Made by a program: the position numbers and the translations under genes. This document shows, in pieces, positions 59,485 through 64,000 of a stretch of 64,000 bases of DNA. The notes beneath the pieces are model-generated. The model did not search any database, was not told the origin of the DNA, and saw nothing but the letters and a program-made list of their open reading frames with translations. The stretch is from RPRB01 sp035519675 (GTDB lineage: Bacteria; Myxococcota; Myxococcia; Myxococcales; Myxococcaceae). The DNA is taken from contig DATIWB010000023.1 in assembly GCA_035519675.1 (NCBI GenBank), forward strand, positions 1 through 64,000, in the 5' to 3' direction. The stretch's first letter is position 1. Every line of letters begins with the position of its first letter.

Positions 59485-60063
59485 TCAGTGGGAGATCTTC
59501 GTCCCCAGCACGTCCAGGAACTTCGCGAGCCAGTCCGGGTGGGCGGGCCAGGCCGGCGCAGTCACCAGGTTGCCGTCGACCACCGCCCGGTCGATGGGAC
59601 CGTCGATGTACTCGCCTCCGGCGAGCCGCACCTCGGGCGCGCAGGCCGGATAGGCCGAGACCTTCCTGCCCCGGATGACCTCGGCCGCGGCGAGCACCTG
59701 CGCCGCGTGGCAGATGGCGGCGAGGGGCTTCTTGCTCTCGGCGAAGTGGCGCACCGTCGCCAGCACCGTCCGGTCGAGCCGGAGGTACTCCGGCGCCCGG
59801 CCACCGGGGATGACCAGCGCGTCGTACTCGTGCGGCTTCACCTCGGCGTAGGTGGCATTGAGGGTGAAGTCGTGCCCGCGCTTCTCGGAGTAGGTCTGAT
59901 CGCCCTCGAAGTCGTGCACCGCGGTGCGGATCTTCTCCCCCGCCTTCTTGCCCGGACAGACGGCGTGCACGGTGTGCCCCACCGCCTGCAACGCCTGGAA
60001 GGGCACCATCACCTCGTAGTCCTCGCCGAAGTCGCCCACCAGCATCAGGATCTTCTTTCCCAT
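59485..60063 (-). CDS. DJ-1/PfpI family protein
   Basis: A 192-aa protein of the DJ-1/PfpI fold. The nucleophile elbow is AICHAAQVLAAA, with ALVIPGGRAPEYLR (oxyanion and Glu region) before it and KILMLVGDFGEDYEVMVPFQ at the N-terminus. Members act as glyoxalases/deglycases, chaperones or amidases. The stretch GHDFTLNATYAEVKPHEYDA resembles proteins of the YhbO/PfpI group. Specific substrate unknown. Confidence 0.92.
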   Translation of the reverse strand: MGKKILMLVGDFGEDYEVMVPFQALQAVGHTVHAVCPGKKAGEKIRTAVHDFEGDQTYSEKRGHDFTLNATYAEVKPHEYDALVIPGGRAPEYLRLDRTVLATVRHFAESKKPLAAICHAAQVLAAAEVIRGRKVSAYPACAPEVRLAGGEYIDGPIDRAVVDGNLVTAPAWPAHPDWLAKFLDVLGTKISH

Positions 60064-60072
60064 CGGTCGCTC

Positions 60073-60190
60073 CTACTGGCTGGGGGCGGGCTCCGCCCCA
60101 CTGACCACCGACTCTATCTCCTCGAGGCTCACCGGCTTGGCCAGATGCCGCGAAAGGCCGGCGCCCGCCCCGCGCCCCAGCCAGCGCTGA
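60073..60190 (-). pseudogene. Response-regulator (REC) domain C-terminal fragment
   Basis: On the minus strand the frame ending at the stop at 60073-60075 reads LSRHLAKPVSLEEIESVVSG, which is the last beta-strand/helix of a REC domain. The Lys of the KP pair is the conserved phosphorylation-site lysine. Only about 40 codons survive, with no start and no phospho-acceptor Asp. It lies between the patatin and DJ-1 genes. It is probably the tail of a lost hybrid kinase or regulator. Confidence 0.6.
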
Positions 60191-61285
60191 TCAGCCAGCC
60201 GCGCGGAGGGGCGAGAGCCGCTCGAAGAGCTCCCGGGTCGCCTCGCGCCCGGCGTTCATGAACCCCGGCCACCGCCGCCGATCGACGAAGGTCTCGTAGA
60301 ACTTGCCCCCGCGGACTGCCTCGTACGGCACCGGGTGCAGCAGGGTGAGGCGATCTCCGGCGAGGAGCGCCTGCTCCCGGGCCAGCGCCACCATCCCCGA
60401 CCACCGGAGCTGACCGCTGGCGCGGAGGATGGCGAACGAGCGCTGGCGCCAGCCGGTGACGTCCTCGCCCTCGAAGCCCACCGGCAGGTAGCAGTTGAGC
60501 CCCAGGACGCGGTCGGGCTTCAGCTCCAGCACCGGCCGGACGGGGAAGATGTCGATGATTCCCCCGTCGCCATAGCTGTGGGCGCCGATCTGGACCGGCT
60601 CGACGAAGATCGGGATGGCGACTGCGGTGCGGGCCACGACGGCCACCGGCAGATCGGGCGTGGTGCGGGTGCCGAAGATCTCCACCCGGTTCCGGTCGAT
60701 GTTCCAGGCCGGCATGGAGAACGGAACGCGGGTCTCGCCCAGCCGGCGATTGCCCACCAGCCTGCGTATGGAACGCTCCAGCGCCTCGCCCCGGAGGAGC
60801 CCCGCCCAGCCGCCCATCGCCTGTCCGGCGGAACGGACCAGGGCGCCCCAGTCCACGTCCAGGTAATCCTCCCGGCGGAGCGAGAGCCAGAACCGGGCGA
60901 TGGTCGCCGAGTCGAGGCCACAGGCCCAGAGCAGAGCGAAGAGGACCGCTCCCGACGACGCAGAGAGCGCGACGGGCTCGAGACCCGCCTCCTCGAAGGC
61001 CCGCTGCACCCCGACGCAGGCGCTCGTCGCACCGCTTCCGCCCGACACGACGACGGCGATCTTCTCGCCCCGGAGCGCAGCGACCGGTGCCGGCTCGAAC
61101 GGAGGGAACGGATCGGGGTCGAGCTCGGGGTCGTGATCCGTCGGCAGCGGCAGGAGCGTCCGCCGCAGCACGGCGAGGAACTGCGAGTCCTCCCGCACGG
61201 CCCGCCAGCCGTCCCGGCCCACCGAGAGGGCGTCGAACACCGGCCGGAGGTTGTTCGGGTCCAGCAGGCGGCCCAGGCGGCCCAT
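60191..61285 (-). CDS. Patatin-like phospholipase
   Basis: A 364-aa protein from the ATG at 61285, 4 bp after the CBS gene stop. The patatin fold shows VVVSGGSGATSACVGVQRAF in place of the usual oxyanion GGGxRG loop, the catalytic Ser in LSASSGAVLFALL (S-x-S-x-G instead of G-x-S-x-G) and the catalytic Asp in SYGDGGIIDIF. The first 95 residues are a basic extension of unknown role. It should be a cytoplasmic lipid acyl hydrolase; the altered elbow is a reason for caution. Cotranscription with the CBS gene is likely. Confidence 0.88.
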   Translation of the reverse strand: MGRLGRLLDPNNLRPVFDALSVGRDGWRAVREDSQFLAVLRRTLLPLPTDHDPELDPDPFPPFEPAPVAALRGEKIAVVVSGGSGATSACVGVQRAFEEAGLEPVALSASSGAVLFALLWACGLDSATIARFWLSLRREDYLDVDWGALVRSAGQAMGGWAGLLRGEALERSIRRLVGNRRLGETRVPFSMPAWNIDRNRVEIFGTRTTPDLPVAVVARTAVAIPIFVEPVQIGAHSYGDGGIIDIFPVRPVLELKPDRVLGLNCYLPVGFEGEDVTGWRQRSFAILRASGQLRWSGMVALAREQALLAGDRLTLLHPVPYEAVRGGKFYETFVDRRRWPGFMNAGREATRELFERLSPLRAAG

Positions 61286-61289
61286 GGGC

Positions 61290-61763
61290 TCAGGCCTGTG
61301 CGTGGCCCGACGGCACCGTCCGCGGGCAGCTGATGGCGGCGAGCGTCCCGGCGATCTCCGCCGGCTCGACACCCTCCAGGGCCTTCAGCGTCCGGAGGTG
61401 GTGCACCAGGTCGTTCAGCGTCACCACCCCCTTCAGGAACCCGAGCGCGTCCACCACCGGGATGCGATGCACCTGCTCGGAGCGCATCCGGTCCTCGGCG
61501 ACACGGAGCCCGTCCGCGGGCTGGACCGTCACCAGCCGGTGCGACATGGCCTCGGAGACCTCGATCTCCCCGAGGGTCTTGCCCTTGAGATAGGCGGCCA
61601 TCGCGATGTCCCGGTCGGTGATGACCGAGGTCACGCGTCCGTCTGCTCCCAGCACCGGAAGGCACCCGATGTCGTGTTCCCACATCTTCCGGGCGGCGAC
61701 CCACAGCGATTCGTCCGTCCGGCAGGTCTCCAGCTGCTTGGTCATGATGTCCTCGACGCGCAT
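61290..61763 (-). CDS. Two-CBS-domain protein
   Basis: A 157-aa protein; GAGGAGGTC precedes the ATG at 61763. Two CBS motifs are visible: MRVEDIMTKQLETCRTDESL with LPVLGADGRVTSVITDRDIA, and VSEAMSHRLVTVQPADGLRV with HRIPVVDALGFLKGVVTLND. CBS pairs bind adenosyl nucleotides and act as regulatory modules. Coupling to the patatin gene suggests it may tune that enzyme, which is inference. Confidence 0.94.
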   Translation of the reverse strand: MRVEDIMTKQLETCRTDESLWVAARKMWEHDIGCLPVLGADGRVTSVITDRDIAMAAYLKGKTLGEIEVSEAMSHRLVTVQPADGLRVAEDRMRSEQVHRIPVVDALGFLKGVVTLNDLVHHLRTLKALEGVEPAEIAGTLAAISCPRTVPSGHAQA

Positions 61764-61958
61764 GGCTGACCTCCTCTGGTCAGCAGGTCGTGCATCGGCC
61801 GAGCCACCGATTGGCCCCGGGCATGCAGCCTCCGCGGCTCTGCCCCGGAGAGGCACCAACGCGCGCAGCGGGTGCAGCTGCGCACGGGAGCCGGCGCAAC
61901 CATTGCGGGGCGGTGCGGCCTTCGAAGCAGCGTGCTTTCGATTCAGAGGAGGTAGGTC

Positions 61959-62390
61959 ATGAGGCGGTCTCTCTTGCTCGTCGTCGCCGTCGGTCTGGTC
62001 GCTTGCGGCAGCGACAAGCTCAACCCCGCGTTCGCCGGTCTGTGGAACGGGGCGGCCACGCTCACCATGGGCACGTTCTCGTCGACCGACGACAACGTCC
62101 AGGTGACCATCATCCTCCCCTCCGAGAGCACGCTCACCATCGCCCCGGTCTGCCCGGAGAACACCGGGAGCATCACCGCCAGCGGCAACGGGGACAGCGC
62201 CTCGTGGGCCGGAACGGTGGCCTGCCAGCCCGTCGCCATCGCCTCCTGCGCGGCGGTGACGGTGACCCTCACCAGTGGTACCGGCACCCTCAGCTCGGAC
62301 GGGAAGACGCTGACCGCCAAGGCCTCCGGAACGGCCGCCGGCTGCTCGCAGTCTCAGCCATTCGCCTGGCAGTTCGTCGGCACCAAGTGA
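61959..62390 (+). CDS. Small lipoprotein, unknown function
   Basis: A 143-aa protein. AGGAGG precedes the ATG. The signal ends LVVAVGLVAC, then a Ser/Asp linker. The mature domain is a small beta-sandwich rich in Thr/Ser/Gly (WNGAATLTMGTFSSTDDNVQ, SDGKTLTAKASGTAAGC) with four Cys likely to form two disulfides. It resembles lipocalin-like or META-like folds, but I cannot assign a family. Followed by a hairpin that may end transcription. Confidence 0.85.
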   Translation: MRRSLLLVVAVGLVACGSDKLNPAFAGLWNGAATLTMGTFSSTDDNVQVTIILPSESTLTIAPVCPENTGSITASGNGDSASWAGTVACQPVAIASCAAVTVTLTSGTGTLSSDGKTLTAKASGTAAGCSQSQPFAWQFVGTK

Positions 62391-62403
62391 GGCTTCGCCG
62401 GGA

Positions 62404-62439
62404 GCCGCCCCGGGCCGCCTGCGGCCTGGCCGGGGCGGC
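62404..62439. terminator. GC-rich hairpin between convergent genes
   Basis: A ten-base perfect stem (GCCGCCCCGG against CCGGGGCGGC) with a smaller inner GCCGC/GCGGC hairpin lies between the stops of two convergent genes. No T-run follows on either strand, so it may act as a bidirectional, weak or Rho-assisted terminator. Confidence 0.5.
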
Positions 62440-62453
62440 CGGGTCGCTCGAGC

Positions 62454-63296
62454 TCAGCGCCGGGAGACGACCAGCTCCAGGTACTTCGAGGGAATCACCA
62501 CCGTCCCGTCGTCGGCGCGGTTGAACCGCCCGATGAGGTCGGTCAGCTCGGCGGTGAAGGTCGCGGCCTTCTCCCGGGGAAGCGCCGCATAGAGCTTGTG
62601 GATCGGCCCGTAGTAGGTCCGGAACACGTCGATGAAGTGCTCGGCCGACAGATAGCGAAAGCTGAACTCGCGGTGCACGGAGCGGACCGCTGCCGCGGCG
62701 CCGTGGAAGAGCTGCTCGCAGTGCGTGGCGGTGCCCCAGAGGGCGGGCGACTGGAGGCCGGCGGGCGGCGGGCTGCTGCGGCCCACCAGCGCAAAGACCT
62801 GGCCGATGAAGCCGTCGGGCGTCCAGCTGGCGACTCCGATCTTCCCGCCCGGACGCACCACCCGGGTCAGCTCTCGGGCCGCCCGAGCGTGGTCCGGGGT
62901 GAACATCACCCCGAAGGTGGAGATCGCCGCGTCGAACCGAGCGTCGGCAAAGGGCAGCGCCTCGGCATCCCCCTCGACGAAGGCGATGTCCAGCCGCTCG
63001 GCCCGGGCGCGCTCCTCGGCGCGGACCAGGAGCGAGGGCACGTAGTCCAGGCCGGTCACCTTGCAGTACCGCCGCGCCGCGGCGAGGGTCGCAGTGCCGT
63101 TGCCGCAGGCCACGTCCAGCACGGCCTGGCCGGCGCGCAGGTCGACCGCCTCGCACAGCGACTCGGCGACCAGGGCCAGGGTGGTGCCGACGACGGCGTA
63201 ATCGCCGCTGGCCCAGGTCGCCTGCTGGCGCGACTTGATGGCCTCGAGATCGGGCGGGGGTGTCGGGGAACTGTGCTTGGCAGAGACGGTGGTCAC
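62454..63296 (-). CDS. Class I SAM-dependent methyltransferase
   Basis: A 280-aa protein from the GTG at 63296; AGGAG lies upstream. Motif I is VLDVACGNGTATLAAAR, followed by GLDYVPSLLVRAEERA, EGDAEALPFADARFDAAIST and the post-motif VVRPGGKIGVASW. This is the UbiE/COQ5-like group. The C-terminal region (EFSFRYLSAEHFIDVFRTYY) is typical of relatives that methylate small molecules. Substrate unknown. Divergent from the AraC-type gene, which may control it. Confidence 0.93.
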   Translation of the reverse strand: MTTVSAKHSSPTPPPDLEAIKSRQQATWASGDYAVVGTTLALVAESLCEAVDLRAGQAVLDVACGNGTATLAAARRYCKVTGLDYVPSLLVRAEERARAERLDIAFVEGDAEALPFADARFDAAISTFGVMFTPDHARAARELTRVVRPGGKIGVASWTPDGFIGQVFALVGRSSPPPAGLQSPALWGTATHCEQLFHGAAAAVRSVHREFSFRYLSAEHFIDVFRTYYGPIHKLYAALPREKAATFTAELTDLIGRFNRADDGTVVIPSKYLELVVSRR

Positions 63297-63406
63297 GAGA
63301 CGAGCTCCTGGGGTAATTGGGACGGCGTTGCAGGGTTCTGGATGCCTCCGCCGCCCGGGCCGCACTTGACTGGCACTCCGCATCTCTTGCTCCTTCGTCC
63401 GCGCCG

Positions 63407-64000
63407 ATGAGCATCGACGTCCTCTCGGACGTGTTGCGGGCGGTCCGGTTGACCGGTGCGGTCTACTTCTCGGTCGAGGCCTCCGCCCCCTTCGCCGCCG
63501 AGGCGCTCCCGGCGCAGGAGGTGGCGCCGCACGTGCTCCCCGGGTCCGAGCACGTGCTCGAGTACCACCTCGTCACCGGAGGCAGCTGCTGGGGCGGCAT
63601 CGTGGGCGAGGAGCCGGTTCTCCTGCACGAGGGGGACGTCATCGCCTTTCCCCAGGGCGACCCCCACGTGCTGTCCAGCAGCCCGGGGATGCGCGGCCGG
63701 CCCTCGCTCGAGGACTACCGCCGCCCGGCCGGGAGTCACCTTCCGTTCCTGATGCGCGAGGGCGGCGGCGGCGCGCACACCCAGATGGTCTGCGCCTTCG
63801 TGGGGTGCGACGCCCGGCCCTTCAATCCGCTGCTGGCGACGCTCCCACGCACGCTCCGGGTGAGTACCCGCGAGGCCGGGGGATGGCTGCAGACGCTGGC
63901 CCGGCTCGCAGTCACCGAATCCTCCGGCGCGCGGACCGGAAGTGAGTGCGTGCTGGCCCGCGCCAGCGAGCTGATGTTCGTGGAGGTCATCCGCCGCCAC
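63407..64000 (+). CDS. AraC-type regulator with cupin sensor domain (3' partial)
   Basis: The first 198 residues are visible; the gene runs off the window. The N-terminal cupin_6 domain starts VLSDVLRAVRLTGAVYFSVE and includes PQGDPHVLSSSPG and HTQMVCAFVGCDARPFNPLL, as in AraC-family proteins annotated with cupin-6. The DNA-binding domain begins near the edge (ASELMFVEVIRR). It is divergent from the methyltransferase, a normal arrangement for a local regulator. Effector unknown. Confidence 0.9.
   Translation, partial: MSIDVLSDVLRAVRLTGAVYFSVEASAPFAAEALPAQEVAPHVLPGSEHVLEYHLVTGGSCWGGIVGEEPVLLHEGDVIAFPQGDPHVLSSSPGMRGRPSLEDYRRPAGSHLPFLMREGGGGAHTQMVCAFVGCDARPFNPLLATLPRTLRVSTREAGGWLQTLARLAVTESSGARTGSECVLARASELMFVEVIRRH

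Overview
This 64 kb window is chromosomal DNA from a high-GC bacterium. It most likely belongs to the Myxococcota, near the Anaeromyxobacter or Cystobacterineae type. That is an inference from several signs: a MYXO-CTERM sorting tail on the first, partial gene; about ten predicted lipoproteins, several with Ig-like or SBBP-type repeats; an ECF sigma factor followed by a TPR-type Ser/Thr kinase; many overlapping start/stop junctions; and frequent GTG starts. Coding density is high. Long open frames occur antisense to almost every gene, which is normal at this GC content, and I treated them as shadows.

Layout. 0-5 kb: the end of a MYXO-CTERM protein, two large secreted lipoproteins, an IS91-type transposase relic and an excisionase-like HTH gene. 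5-11.3 kb: a ketopantoate-reductase-like enzyme, a di-haem peroxidase-like lipoprotein, a DUF885 protein, a MetX-like hydrolase coupled to a cyclase-family amidohydrolase, and a glyoxalase-fold protein. 12-16 kb: three envelope proteins including an OmpA-type protein. 16-17.4 kb: an ArsR - AHSA1/SRPBCC - DUF1801 operon with a readable promoter. 17.4-23.4 kb: envelope proteins and a haem-binding HAMP sensor, then a scarred zone with an IS3 relic, a 381-bp segment duplicated again at 36.6 kb, a short tandem repeat and an alpha/beta hydrolase.

23.5-46.6 kb: this interval is bounded by an intact tRNA-His gene (46.6 kb) and a 27-bp exact piece of the same tRNA in direct orientation (23.5 kb), the geometry expected of an integrated element. 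It holds an Ig/SBBP lipoprotein, a serine hydrolase, a ba3-type cytochrome oxidase operon (42-aa subunit IIa, II, I, SCO), a VIT/vWA protein with its own sigma factor and a 74-aa partner, and a same-strand run of secreted proteins around an ECF sigma factor and a Ser/Thr kinase. No integrase is visible inside it.

46.7-64 kb: a GH15 glucoamylase-like enzyme; an envelope cluster (two related N-domain/linker/beta-barrel proteins, YceI, a haem-motif barrel protein, a CX3CH lipoprotein); an M28 peptidase; a polar amino-acid ABC transporter with binding protein and permease fused; a PagL-like lipid A deacylase; tRNA-Arg(TCT); a DJ-1/PfpI protein; a response-regulator fragment; a patatin coupled to a CBS protein; a small lipoprotein; a methyltransferase; and the start of an AraC-type regulator.

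The clearest unexplained signals are the tRNA-His direct repeat, the VIT/vWA-sigma-74-aa cassette whose small gene has a second copy under protein-level selection, and the number of decayed insertion-sequence and regulator fragments between intact genes.
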